Origin: an uncultured Chloroflexota bacterium
Lineage (GTDB): Bacteria; Chloroflexota; Dehalococcoidia; Lucifugimonadales; CAJXCD01
Length of the DNA stretch: 64,000 nt
NCBI GenBank assembly: GCA_913051545.1
Contig: CAJXCD010000005.1
Location: 1-64,000, forward strand
Direction: 5' to 3'
Part shown: positions 1-9,016 of the stretch, piece after piece
How positions within the stretch are numbered: the stretch's first letter is position 1
Layout of the letters: each line of letters opens with the position of its first letter
The notes under the pieces: generated by a model
What the model saw: only the letters and a program-made list of their open reading frames with translations
Database searches by the model: none
Told to the model about the DNA's origin: nothing
Position numbers and translations under genes: made by a program

Positions 1-379
1 GATTCCCTGCTGCTGCCTCCCGTAGGAGTGGGGGCCGTGTCTCAGTCCCCCTCTGCCCGTTCATGCTCTCACACCGGATACCCGTCTTAGGCTTGGTAGG
101 CCATTACCCCACCAACTACCTGATAGGCCGCAAGCCCCTCCCAAAGCGGCGTCCGCCGAAGCGAAAACCTTTCCTTTTATCCAACATGTTGGATAAAAGC
201 GTACGGGGTATTAGACACGGTTTCCCGAGTTTATCCCCCTCTTTGGGGTAGGTTACTTACGTGTTACTCAGCCGTCTGCCACTATCCTGATAAGCCGAAG
301 CAAATCAGGACCGTTCGACTTGCATGCATTAAGCGCACCGCCAGCGTTCGTCCTGAGCCAGGATCAAACTCTAAGTAAA
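1..379 (-). rRNA. 16S ribosomal RNA, 5' part only
   Basis: The minus strand carries the conserved AGAGTTTGATCCTGGCTCAG block (353-372) and, near the window edge, ACTCCTACGGGAGGCAGCAG. These correspond to E. coli 16S positions of about 8-27 and 338-357. The 5' end is placed near 379 by extending seven bases beyond the conserved block. The gene runs off the window at base 1, so only about a quarter is present. The 63-251 ORF in the track lies inside it and is not a gene. The V1-V2 sequence would allow direct taxonomic placement. Confidence 0.97.
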
Positions 380-473
380 TTAATTTCCTTCCACTATCTA
401 GTTGTTAAAGTGCTTGCAAGACAACACAACGCAAACCGCTAACCGGTTTCCGAAAACCCGCGCTGAACTTTCA

Positions 474-502
474 ATGATACTTAAACCAACGAATTCAGTC
501 AA
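474..502 (-). promoter_or_regulatory. rRNA promoter
   Basis: On the minus strand TTGACT (497-502) and TATCAT (474-479) are separated by exactly 17 bp, a sigma70-type promoter. It faces the 16S gene about 95 bases upstream of its 5' end, leaving a leader of roughly 90 nt. No other promoter-like pair was seen closer to the gene. Confidence 0.75.
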
Positions 503-559
503 CCCACTAAATGCACGAAAATCGACGCAAACCCGAACCAATTTTCAAGAATAAAAGAT

Positions 560-1582
560 TTAGAGGTCAATAAATTTGAGGTTTTTTGGAGAAGGATTAA
601 TTTCTCCCGCTTCCAATTCTTTTGCAATACGGTACAACGCGACGTTAACTGGTGTGGAAACGCCTAATTCTATTCCTTTAGATATCACATAACCATTTAA
701 GTGTTCTATTTCAGTCTTTCGTCCCTTCATAACATCTTGAGCCAAAGACGGTCTACCTTCTCCTAGACTTCTACCTTGTTCAATTAATGCCTCTCTAAGT
801 AACTTCATACTTCTAGGACTTTCTACCGCATCAAGGTAAGAAGCGGGGACTTGACCATTTATATCCTCTACGTGGACTCCTAAGGACATTGCTACCTGAA
901 TCACCTCAGCCACCAATTTCACTGCAATTTCTCCTGCAACGGGATCATTTCTTAATTCAAATGAGGTAAGACCCGAAACAGCAGCCAAGGCATTCGCCAT
1001 GCAGTTTGTACCTAGTTTGGCCCAACGCTGCCCCCAAAGATTAGTGGTAGTTTTCGTAATACCAACAGGTCCCATGACTTCTACCATGGATTCGAGTCTG
1101 GGGGTGATCATGCCACTCGGCTCCCCTAGTACAAATGCTGGTCTAGATACTGTACTGGTTCGGCAAGGATTGCCTGGCTCATACAAACTTGCTCCAATTG
1201 TGACTACACACCCCATAACACGAGTCCAACCAATCTCTTCCGCTACTCTAAACTCGTTGATACTATTCTGAGCTGATACTATAAATCCACCTTCAGCAAG
1301 ATATGGCTCGATAAACTTAACCGCCCAAGATGTGTCATCAGACTTCACTGACAGTATAAGAACATCAAATTTTGGCCTGGTAGCTGATAGCTCTCCGATA
1401 TGAAGAGCGACTGGGAAAGTGATGAACTCTTCCTCCACAGAAGTAACTTTGAGTCCGTTTGATTTGATGCGTTCAATATTTTCTGGCCATGTGTCCACCA
1501 ACGTAACTTCCTCCCCAGCACGAGCTAAGTACCCTCCAATCACACCTCCGATTGCTCCAACTCCCAATAAACCTATCCTCAT
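560..1582 (-). CDS. 2-dehydropantoate 2-reductase family protein (ApbA/PanE)
   Basis: Predicted NADPH-dependent reductase of the ketopantoate reductase family, which makes pantoate for coenzyme A synthesis; many members act on other 2-oxo acids. Seen: N-terminal Rossmann motif GVGAIG (residues 7-12), the catalytic lysine region WAKLGTN (Lys189 matches the Lys of E. coli PanE), and a C-terminal block ending DVMKGRKTEIEHLNG that matches the family's substrate-binding helix. At 340 aa it is slightly longer than the usual 300. It stands alone, transcribed towards the rRNA promoter, with no pan neighbours, so the pathway assignment is weaker than the family assignment. Confidence 0.85.
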   Translation of the reverse strand: MRIGLLGVGAIGGVIGGYLARAGEEVTLVDTWPENIERIKSNGLKVTSVEEEFITFPVALHIGELSATRPKFDVLILSVKSDDTSWAVKFIEPYLAEGGFIVSAQNSINEFRVAEEIGWTRVMGCVVTIGASLYEPGNPCRTSTVSRPAFVLGEPSGMITPRLESMVEVMGPVGITKTTTNLWGQRWAKLGTNCMANALAAVSGLTSFELRNDPVAGEIAVKLVAEVIQVAMSLGVHVEDINGQVPASYLDAVESPRSMKLLREALIEQGRSLGEGRPSLAQDVMKGRKTEIEHLNGYVISKGIELGVSTPVNVALYRIAKELEAGEINPSPKNLKFIDL

Positions 1583-1698
1583 AAAAGAACATATCCTTTC
1601 CGTACTAAATTTCGCGTGAAACCTTCACTACAGCTAATCATTGAAAACCTAACTCACTACGATATCAAGATAGCACTGGCTTCATTACGAAATATGTA

Positions 1699-4083
1699 CT
1701 AATTCCCGGAACGAATCTTATATGAATTATTTCCGCTACGGTTCAGGTTTTCCCACTCCATGGACAAATAGTGGAGACCCCCCTCGATCCAATCTTGAAA
1801 CTGATCGCCATAGTTACTGCTACCAGGATGTCCTGATTGGCCTGAATGATCCACCGTCCATAATCCGCAACCAGGCTCACTCATATCCACAACTATTCGG
1901 TAGTTGGCACCTCCCACACCTTTACTTCCCGAGGACATACTATAAGGTACGGCACCTACATTGCCTACAGTTAACGAAGTTCCAGAAACGGGCCCGCCAC
2001 CTCTATCAAGTAACTTCCCTAAATCTCCAACATCCGATAGATGATGAGGGAGGTATGCTTTATTCACATGCCCCCAACTCCATTGGTCCATATCGTCACC
2101 TAAATCATTACGGAGACGTTGCAGAGCAAGAGTCATCGCGGATCCTAGAGCCATCTTGCGATCATCCGTAAACCATCCATAATTATCACTTGAAAGGAGT
2201 TCAAAAGCTAAACCTCCAATCGCTGCGCTAATCGGCTTGGTGAATTCCGGTGAGAATCTCTGCGCTGCCACTATTAAACACCATTGGTTAAAAAATTCTT
2301 CGAAAATAATGGCAGGAACACTGTCTTCGTTCATCCGAAAGTCCCACGATGCAAAATGTGCCAAGGCTTCACCAACTAACACATTGTCTGTATCACTAAG
2401 ATTTTCCTTCAAAATTGGCACAGATGAAGCAGCTCTAAGTGAAAGTACATCAACTTGCATTTTAGACACGCTATGTAGGGAATGAATAGAGTCCGATTCG
2501 ATCATATGCCTAATTCTTTTGGCTCGTAGACCACTAGGCCACATGCCTGATAGTGGGTACGGGAAATCGCCAGGTGCAGTCCTATTATTAGCAGACCTGA
2601 TCCATCCCTCGGGAGGATCAATCATGAAAGGCATCGATTCAAACGGGATTATATCTTTCCACTGATGATCAGTATTCCATCCTTGTAGATAACCGCGATC
2701 CCAAGATCGACGCACAGGTATGCTTCCAACACATTGATACCCTATGTGACCTTGAGTATCAGCAAAAGCAATACTGAAAGTAGGAACCTTGAACTCTCGA
2801 AAAGCTTCTCGGAACTCTGATATGTTTGTGGCTTTGTGAGCAGTGTGAAAACACGACATTTCGTCTGAGAAAAATTGACCCATCCATTTTAAAGATATCG
2901 GATCTGAACTGGATTCGTTTGGCGATAGTAATTCATTTACTATCGGTCCATTGCGCGTCGAAGAAACTAAATGGTCTACTGGCTCCGCATCCCTGATTTC
3001 AATTCGTTCCACTCTCTTTACACTCTGCTCCCAGTTACCATCAAATAGATAATGATCGGGCCTTTGAGGGTCAGATTTTTCTCTATATAAATCCCTTTGA
3101 GAACAAATATTATTAGTTAAACCCCAAGAAACATGTTCATTCCTACCAAACATCAAAAATGGGACACCAACGTATCCTCCTCCTGCTACATTTAGGTAAT
3201 CGCCAGACAAATGAACTTGATACCAACACGAAACTGCACCAAATGCTATGTGGGGATCACTGGCTAAAATAGGCATTCCGTTCTGAGTCAAATTTGGACC
3301 AATCACCCAGTTATTGCTACCCAATCCTTCGTAAGGACCACTTCCTCCTTGAAATATATTTTCTTCAGAAAGCGTATCCGGATCATAATTTCCTACAGAA
3401 ACAATACTTTCATCATCAGCCTCAGTGGTCAAAAAAGCCCGGTACAAGTCAGGGTTTTTCAGCAACTGTTTAGCAGACTCACATAAGGCTATCCCACTTA
3501 ACCTACCAGTTAAATACCACCGAAAATCGCACCAAATAGATATAGAATCCTGGGGTTTCCATGGTTCTGGCTCATAACTCAACAAATCAAATTCAATGGG
3601 GAGATTCCCGTAAGATTCATCAATATACCGGTTGATACCCTTAGAAAATGATTCTAATAAATTAGCAGTGCCAGACTCTATAAGACCTGTCTCTCTCTCA
3701 GAAATCTGTCTGATACCCAATGTCCTAGAAACTACGTCGCGATCAAGTCCTTCACTTCCTATCACTTCAGATAATGTACCCAAGGCTTTCCGACGCAAAT
3801 AGTCCATTTGCCATAAACGATCTTGTGCCATGGCATAACCATACCCATAAAACAGATCATCCGCTGAAGATGAACGTATATGTGGAATTCCCAATTCATC
3901 CCTAAATATATCTACATCCTGTGACACATTTCCTAGGGGAGATCTAGTGAAGTCGGGAACTCTTCGGATGATCTCATTCTGCCACCATTCATTAAATTCA
4001 CGGCCAGACATACCTGACTCAGACATGATCTTCTCTATGGAATTGCCGGATCCAAGTTTCCTAAGAATATCCTTGTCATTCAA
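1699..4083 (-). CDS. Penicillin acylase family Ntn hydrolase
   Basis: Predicted amidase of the penicillin acylase/acyl-homoserine lactone acylase family (Ntn fold), made as one chain that cleaves itself into alpha and beta subunits. Seen: the cleavage motif GLG|SNNW with the would-be nucleophile Ser256, followed by ILASDPHIAF and FGRNEHVSWGLTNN, both hallmark beta-subunit blocks. The 794 aa length fits the family. No signal peptide is visible, although many relatives are periplasmic. The start is TTG, with AGGGGG about 11 bases upstream. It is divergent from the CehA-like gene at 4294. The substrate is unknown; an amide or N-acyl compound is likely. Confidence 0.88.
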   Translation of the reverse strand: MNDKDILRKLGSGNSIEKIMSESGMSGREFNEWWQNEIIRRVPDFTRSPLGNVSQDVDIFRDELGIPHIRSSSADDLFYGYGYAMAQDRLWQMDYLRRKALGTLSEVIGSEGLDRDVVSRTLGIRQISERETGLIESGTANLLESFSKGINRYIDESYGNLPIEFDLLSYEPEPWKPQDSISIWCDFRWYLTGRLSGIALCESAKQLLKNPDLYRAFLTTEADDESIVSVGNYDPDTLSEENIFQGGSGPYEGLGSNNWVIGPNLTQNGMPILASDPHIAFGAVSCWYQVHLSGDYLNVAGGGYVGVPFLMFGRNEHVSWGLTNNICSQRDLYREKSDPQRPDHYLFDGNWEQSVKRVERIEIRDAEPVDHLVSSTRNGPIVNELLSPNESSSDPISLKWMGQFFSDEMSCFHTAHKATNISEFREAFREFKVPTFSIAFADTQGHIGYQCVGSIPVRRSWDRGYLQGWNTDHQWKDIIPFESMPFMIDPPEGWIRSANNRTAPGDFPYPLSGMWPSGLRAKRIRHMIESDSIHSLHSVSKMQVDVLSLRAASSVPILKENLSDTDNVLVGEALAHFASWDFRMNEDSVPAIIFEEFFNQWCLIVAAQRFSPEFTKPISAAIGGLAFELLSSDNYGWFTDDRKMALGSAMTLALQRLRNDLGDDMDQWSWGHVNKAYLPHHLSDVGDLGKLLDRGGGPVSGTSLTVGNVGAVPYSMSSGSKGVGGANYRIVVDMSEPGCGLWTVDHSGQSGHPGSSNYGDQFQDWIEGGLHYLSMEWENLNRSGNNSYKIRSGN

Positions 4084-4183
4084 TGCTACTCAAACCCCCT
4101 AGTATTTAAAAAAAACGCTCCTAGAATTGAATGATACTATGCGGCGATTGTAAAGATATACTAAACGCGTGCGCTGAAAATTG

Positions 4184-4213
4184 TTGACACTTGAACTTCG
4201 GTAGGATTACACT
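4184..4213 (+). promoter_or_regulatory. Promoter for the CehA/McbA-like gene
   Basis: TTGACA (4184-4189), an 18-bp spacer and TACACT (4208-4213) lie in the divergent intergenic region. The predicted transcription start near 4220 leaves a leader of about 70 nt before the ATG at 4294. Confidence 0.55.
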
Positions 4214-4221
4214 CCGCTTTT

Positions 4222-4266
4222 CGTAAGTAACTTACGCTACTGTTCTCATCATAGTTACCAGAACAG
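4222..4266 (+). promoter_or_regulatory. Two inverted repeats in the leader, possible operator
   Basis: CGTAAG-TAA-CTTACG (4222-4236) is a perfect 6-bp inverted repeat. CTGTTCT (4240-4246) pairs with AGAACAG (4260-4266). Both sit just downstream of the predicted promoter, where a repressor site or leader hairpins could act. No regulator family is recognised. Confidence 0.35.
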
Positions 4267-4293
4267 GATAATTTAACTAAGTGGTAAAAAACA

Positions 4294-6840
4294 ATGTCAG
4301 ATTATGAACCTATAAACCTTTCCTCCTGGTGTAATTCCGGGATTGAAATCTTGGAGAATAACAAAAATGTCAATCTTGGCGCTCAGACCATGCGAGGATT
4401 ACCATTTGCAGTAGGATCCCCACAAAATCCTTCCAAGGATCGATGCTACATAAGTATTGACAGCTCCGACAGTAATCTAACCATACCAATAAACAAAACT
4501 GCCCAGAGAGTTATATTCGCACACAGGCTGCTTGAATCTCAGCTTCTTATAGGAGGTTATCCTGGTAATAAAGTCGCTAAATATGTTTTTCATATGACAG
4601 ACGGCACCTCACAGCAAGCTGTGATAAGAGAGAGGTTCGAGATAGGTATCCTCCCTCCTGAGACAGGAAATTATGGATCAGTTACGCACCAAATGGCTAG
4701 AAATCAAATGGCATTAATTGGTCATCCTTATCTAGCTGTGTACGATAAATCTGAAGAATTATTCCCAAGACATGACGGCCCATGGCACCTAACCGGTAGG
4801 CGACAAACTGAAGCAATGCCAGCTGAACCTAGAGAATATTACCTGTGGTCCTGGGAAAACCAGAGGCCTAGCACATCAATAAAATCCATAGATATAATTC
4901 CCACGGGACCAAAATTCCTAATCGCCGCCATAACATTAGGTAATCTGGACGAACATCCGTTTGCCAGGGAAGCTAGGCGCCCAGTCAAAATCACACTTCC
5001 AAATCGTGATGATAGTGACAAATCATTTAATGTCGACGTTGATGTAGACCGTGGCGACTCCACATATGCGAATCCACTCCCATCCACTGGCAACTACGAT
5101 AACCTAAGCGATTCAATTAAAGGTTGGGGACAAGAAAAGAGCACCAAATCCAACCCTTCCTATGTAGAAATCGGGGCTACGCCTTCTGCCACAGTAACAG
5201 TTAATGAAGATGGTAAGAAACTGGGATCTGTAAATTGGGGAAAAGTAGAAAAAGAAGGTTCTGCTGAAGATAACGGAGTCCGTTTAGAACTACTCGACAC
5301 AGGCAAAAACTGGGTCCACGTCACAGTCATAGATGAAGATACTGGAATGCCTGTACCATGCAGAGTCCACTTTCGATCCCCTGAAGGGGTTCCATATCAA
5401 CCACACGGACATCATAACCAAGTCAATTCAAATCTAGACACGTGGCATATTGATGTTGGTGGAGATGTACGTTTAGGCCAGATTACATATGCATACATAG
5501 ATGGCAAATGCCAGGGATGGCTCCCTCGGGGAGAAGTTATAGTAGACGTTGCTAGAGGGTTCGAATACGAGCCCCTAAGAACAAAAATCAATATAGAGCC
5601 TGGGCAACAAAACCTCACTCTCAACCTCAAACGTTGGTCAAACATGAACTCCCAAGGTTGGTATAGTGGAGACTCACATGTCCATTTCCTGTCAACTCAA
5701 GGATCTCATACTGAGTCCCAAGGTGAAGACCTAAACGTAGTTAACTTACTACAATCCCAGTGGGGTAGCCTTTTCACTAACACGGAAGACTTTACTGGAG
5801 CTCCAAGTATAATGCGTGACGGTAATAATATAGTTTACGTAGGACAAGAAAATCGTCAGCACTTTCTAGGGCACATGATTTTGTGGGGGCTAAAAGAACC
5901 CATAATGCCATGGTGCAGTGATGGTCTATCAGAAGGTGAATTAGCGGGTGCTATGGAAACCACCTTAAGCCACTGGGCCGATGAGGCTCACGCACAGGGT
6001 GGATACGTAATAAACCCTCATTTCCCTAACCCTAATGGAGAACCTGCGGCACTAATAGCTACTAATAGATTAGACGGCATTGAAATGCTACGTCAGGGAG
6101 TGTGGGAACATCAGCAATATTACGGTTATTTAAACTGTGGTTACCGACTTCCATTAGTGGGCGGTACAGACAAAATGTCCAGTGATGTACCAGTGGGTCT
6201 GTACAGAACCTATGTAAAAATCCCTGAAGATCAAGAGTTCAATTACGAGACGTGGTGTCAGAACGTCGCTAAAGGACGAACTTTTCTAAGCGGGGGACCA
6301 ATAATACATTTCTCGGTTGATGGACTAGAAATTGGAGACACCTTGAAACTTTCTGGGCCTGGAACAATAGAAGTCGAAGCCTGGGCAGAAAGTATAATTC
6401 CTATAAATACATTAGAAATAGTACAGGGCGGACGAGTAATAGCATCATCTGAATCTATTGAACCAACCCGTAGGCTACATATTAAAGATAAGTTTAAAAT
6501 CCAAGGTAATACCTGGCTCGCTGCACGATGTGGTGGACCTGAATATTTAGGTACTACACACTATGATGAATGGAGACGAGGCGTATTTGCTCACACATCT
6601 CCCATATACGTAGCAACTGACAAGAAATGGGAAATGTTCGACGAGGCAATGGCCAAATACATGCTAACAATGATAGAAGGTGACCTAGAGTACATCAGAC
6701 ATTCCTCAAGACAAAACACGATCAATAACGTAACGCATCATCACGGCGAAAAAGACCATCAGAAATACTTAGAGCGCCCACTGTTAGAAGCCCAAAGTGC
6801 TATCCATGATCGACTACATCGTTACGGAATATCTCACTGA
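4294..6840 (+). CDS. CehA/McbA family metallohydrolase (PHP-like)
   Basis: Predicted metal-dependent hydrolase. CehA and McbA are known for carbaryl ester hydrolysis; natural substrates are mostly unknown. Seen: a long N-terminal beta-rich region (about 1-450) and then GWYSGDSHVHF (about 456-465), whose D-x-H-x-H opens the PHP-type metal site. Further histidines follow in GGYVINPHFPNP, and GTDKMSSDVPVGLYRTYV lies near the C-terminal part of the domain. The 848 aa length is normal for large members. No signal peptide is evident. It is divergent from the penicillin-acylase gene. The stop is TGA. Confidence 0.82.
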   Translation: MSDYEPINLSSWCNSGIEILENNKNVNLGAQTMRGLPFAVGSPQNPSKDRCYISIDSSDSNLTIPINKTAQRVIFAHRLLESQLLIGGYPGNKVAKYVFHMTDGTSQQAVIRERFEIGILPPETGNYGSVTHQMARNQMALIGHPYLAVYDKSEELFPRHDGPWHLTGRRQTEAMPAEPREYYLWSWENQRPSTSIKSIDIIPTGPKFLIAAITLGNLDEHPFAREARRPVKITLPNRDDSDKSFNVDVDVDRGDSTYANPLPSTGNYDNLSDSIKGWGQEKSTKSNPSYVEIGATPSATVTVNEDGKKLGSVNWGKVEKEGSAEDNGVRLELLDTGKNWVHVTVIDEDTGMPVPCRVHFRSPEGVPYQPHGHHNQVNSNLDTWHIDVGGDVRLGQITYAYIDGKCQGWLPRGEVIVDVARGFEYEPLRTKINIEPGQQNLTLNLKRWSNMNSQGWYSGDSHVHFLSTQGSHTESQGEDLNVVNLLQSQWGSLFTNTEDFTGAPSIMRDGNNIVYVGQENRQHFLGHMILWGLKEPIMPWCSDGLSEGELAGAMETTLSHWADEAHAQGGYVINPHFPNPNGEPAALIATNRLDGIEMLRQGVWEHQQYYGYLNCGYRLPLVGGTDKMSSDVPVGLYRTYVKIPEDQEFNYETWCQNVAKGRTFLSGGPIIHFSVDGLEIGDTLKLSGPGTIEVEAWAESIIPINTLEIVQGGRVIASSESIEPTRRLHIKDKFKIQGNTWLAARCGGPEYLGTTHYDEWRRGVFAHTSPIYVATDKKWEMFDEAMAKYMLTMIEGDLEYIRHSSRQNTINNVTHHHGEKDHQKYLERPLLEAQSAIHDRLHRYGISH

Positions 6841-6910
6841 ATTTAGTCAGCTCTAATACACGATATACGACTCAAAAAACGCTGCCAGGAAACTATGCAA
6901 AGCATAAAGT

Positions 6911-7819
6911 CTAGGCAGATGGAGGCCATTGATCCCCATTCTCATTGGCATCAATCATACTCTGTAACTTATTGGCTACGTGACGTATATGTATAGACAG
7001 CAACGCTTCACCTTTTTCAGCAGAAGCATGCTGAGCATTTTCTTGACGAGCACGATCCCTAGGATTTTCAGGATTAGGGCCACCTTTGGGCCACCCAGAA
7101 TTGATGGTAAAAGGAGTCATATACTTCTCAACGTCAGGGGATAGATTGTTGGCATAATCCAATCCAAGTTCATCGTACTCTTCCATTGTGAAAGGCCGAA
7201 CACGTTCCGGCATTGCAGCAAGCATAATTGATGTTTCATCCTCACCGGCATGATTAAGAGCAGTTTGGCGTGCAATGGTATCTAATTTACCGTCTCTGAG
7301 ATCCCTATACCCTTGAAGAATGTTCTCTTGTTCTTCTTTCGTAATTCCTTCCCAATAGTTCATCTCATCAATGATAATTCCTCCAAGTTGAAATCTCCAC
7401 TCTGGCAAAACGCCCTTCAGCAAACTCCCATTCCCGCCATGGCCATTTACAGTCAGAATACATTCAATGCCATGAGCCTTCAGGCACTCTGCTACATCAT
7501 ATATATATGCGCGAAGTGTTTCTTTTCTGAGGGTTAGAGTGCCCTTTCGAGCCATATGATAAGGCGAATACCCTACTTGACATGGAGGAGCCACAGTGAC
7601 TTGTGGGTAAAGACGCAAGGCGACCTGCTGAGATACAAAAGTAGCCATTGCTATGTCAGCATTTAGAGTGAGATGTTCATTATGTTGTTCTATGGAACCT
7701 AATGGAATAATAGCCGCCTTAAGATCACCACTATCCAATGCCTCTCGGACCTCCTTGCGGGTATTTTCTGCCAACATTACTCTGTCTGGATTTACATATT
7801 TCTTACTTGGGTCCAACAT
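6911..7819 (-). CDS. Creatininase family protein
   Basis: Predicted amidohydrolase of the creatininase family, which opens cyclic or linear amides such as creatinine or formamidopyrimidines with a binuclear metal site. Seen: IIPLGSIEQHNEHLTLNADI, with candidate ligands Glu44, His46 and Asp55, the NGHGGN block, and HAGEDETS, which supplies the Glu ligand. The start was moved to ATG 7819 (MLDPSKK), because AGGAG lies eight bases upstream; the track start at 7843 has no ribosome site. Length is then 302 aa. It is convergent with the CehA gene. Confidence 0.85.
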   Translation of the reverse strand: MLDPSKKYVNPDRVMLAENTRKEVREALDSGDLKAAIIPLGSIEQHNEHLTLNADIAMATFVSQQVALRLYPQVTVAPPCQVGYSPYHMARKGTLTLRKETLRAYIYDVAECLKAHGIECILTVNGHGGNGSLLKGVLPEWRFQLGGIIIDEMNYWEGITKEEQENILQGYRDLRDGKLDTIARQTALNHAGEDETSIMLAAMPERVRPFTMEEYDELGLDYANNLSPDVEKYMTPFTINSGWPKGGPNPENPRDRARQENAQHASAEKGEALLSIHIRHVANKLQSMIDANENGDQWPPSA

Positions 7820-7887
7820 TATTTTATCTCCTGATCTACACACAATATTAACTCTAGAGGCTATAATCTAGCACCAGTGAAACAGTT

Positions 7888-8895
7888 TTGACAACTAACC
7901 ATTTAAGAGGTAACCAAATAAATCGATTCAGAATTGCACGAGACAAAGGCGGGAAATATCTGAGCAAGTTTCTCCACAGTGACGGAAGCTTCGGAGATCC
8001 TTATATAGGCGCCGCAGAATACTACAAGGCGCCTGCTGCACTGATGGCAAGTGGTGAAACCGAATCAGCTAATCGACTTCTAAGCTGGATACGAAAATAT
8101 GGCATTACCGAAGAAGGTGACTTCGGACCTAGGCATCCGGCAGAGAAGAATACCTATTAATACGCTTACTACAATACTTGGATAATAATAGCTTCTCAAC
8201 GAATGAGGCAATTTGACCTTTCCCGTAGAGGGATGGATTTTCTTCTAAATTTCAGGGATCCAGAAACTGGAGGATTTTATTCAAGTCTTATAGAAAGAAA
8301 ACCATCCACGCTCCAAGATATATGGGTAGTGAGTGGATGTGGAATAGCAGCACTGTCTACAGGAATGATAGATATAGCCAAAGGAGTGGGATATTGGCTA
8401 AACAATATTCTTTCTATTCAACCGGACTACCCAAAAAAACTGTATACAGTCTACAGCCGTTCTAATGGTCTTTATACACCTACCAATTCACAAGATCCCT
8501 TTCGTCATGTTTTAGATACTGAGTTAGAAAAAGATCAATCTTTCTTCCACCCTGGAATTGCCGGTGGATTTCTAGCACTCTTATACCAAGCAACTGGAGA
8601 AAATAAGTGGATTGAACTATCTAAGGAATATATGCTTTTAGCCGAGACAGCCAATCCATACCTATGGCGTCTTCTCCGTGCAGGTAAAATCGGTTGGTGC
8701 GCTTCAGTGCTTTATACACTAACAGGAGAGAAAATCTACAAAGATATGGCAATTAAAGTGGGAAACAATCTTATATCGGCCCAATCAGAAGAAGGATACT
8801 GGAAGGCAGATGGATCTGATAATCCCAGTAACGATATTACTGCCGAAATGGTAGTTTGGCTTGACGAAATATACCAATCAATCGGATCACTTTAG
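7888..8895 (+). pseudogene. Alpha-toroid (terpene cyclase/GH-like) protein interrupted by TAA
   Basis: The two track ORFs (7888-8160 and 8203-8895) lie in the same frame and are separated only by TAA at 8158-8160. The 14 codons between them (YAYYNTWIIIASQR) read on without a break. Together they would make about 336 aa with repeated features such as KYLSKFLHSDGSFGD, YYNTW and GWCASVLYTLTGEKIYKDMA, typical of (alpha/alpha) toroids: prenyltransferase/squalene-cyclase-like or unsaturated glycoside hydrolases. Start is TTG with no clear ribosome site. The function is not recognised. It may be a true nonsense mutation or a sequencing error. The stop is TAA, so Sec readthrough is excluded. Confidence 0.7.
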
Positions 8896-9016
8896 CCAAC
8901 GAGTGTGTCCCAAAACCAGCCAGAACTAGTCAATGCTTTAAGATATACACCAGTTGCGCACACTGAATACCAAATATGTAATTTAAATATCTATTTACAG
9001 TATCTACTGAGGATTA

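Noticed and set aside
63-251. 62-aa plus-strand ORF in the track
   Set aside because: It lies inside the 16S rRNA gene and has no protein-family features.
1722-2171. 149-aa plus-strand ORF opposite the penicillin-acylase gene
   Set aside because: It is a shadow of a clearly conserved minus-strand gene and shows no recognisable features. The same applies to the other antisense ORFs at 41471, 42163, 58776 and similar.
6838-6846. TGA-ATT-TAG end of the CehA-like gene, which superficially resembles a second Ux-star ending
   Set aside because: The protein has no thiol-redox fold, no SECIS-like hairpin was seen at the right distance, and the C-terminus is not conserved as a redox site.
6889-6910. 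TATGC-AAA-GCATA between convergent genes as a bidirectional terminator
   Set aside because: The stem is only five AT-rich pairs with no T tract on either side.
8158-8160. In-frame stop considered as selenocysteine or pyrrolysine recoding
   Set aside because: The codon is TAA, not TGA or TAG, so a nonsense mutation or sequence error is the simpler reading.
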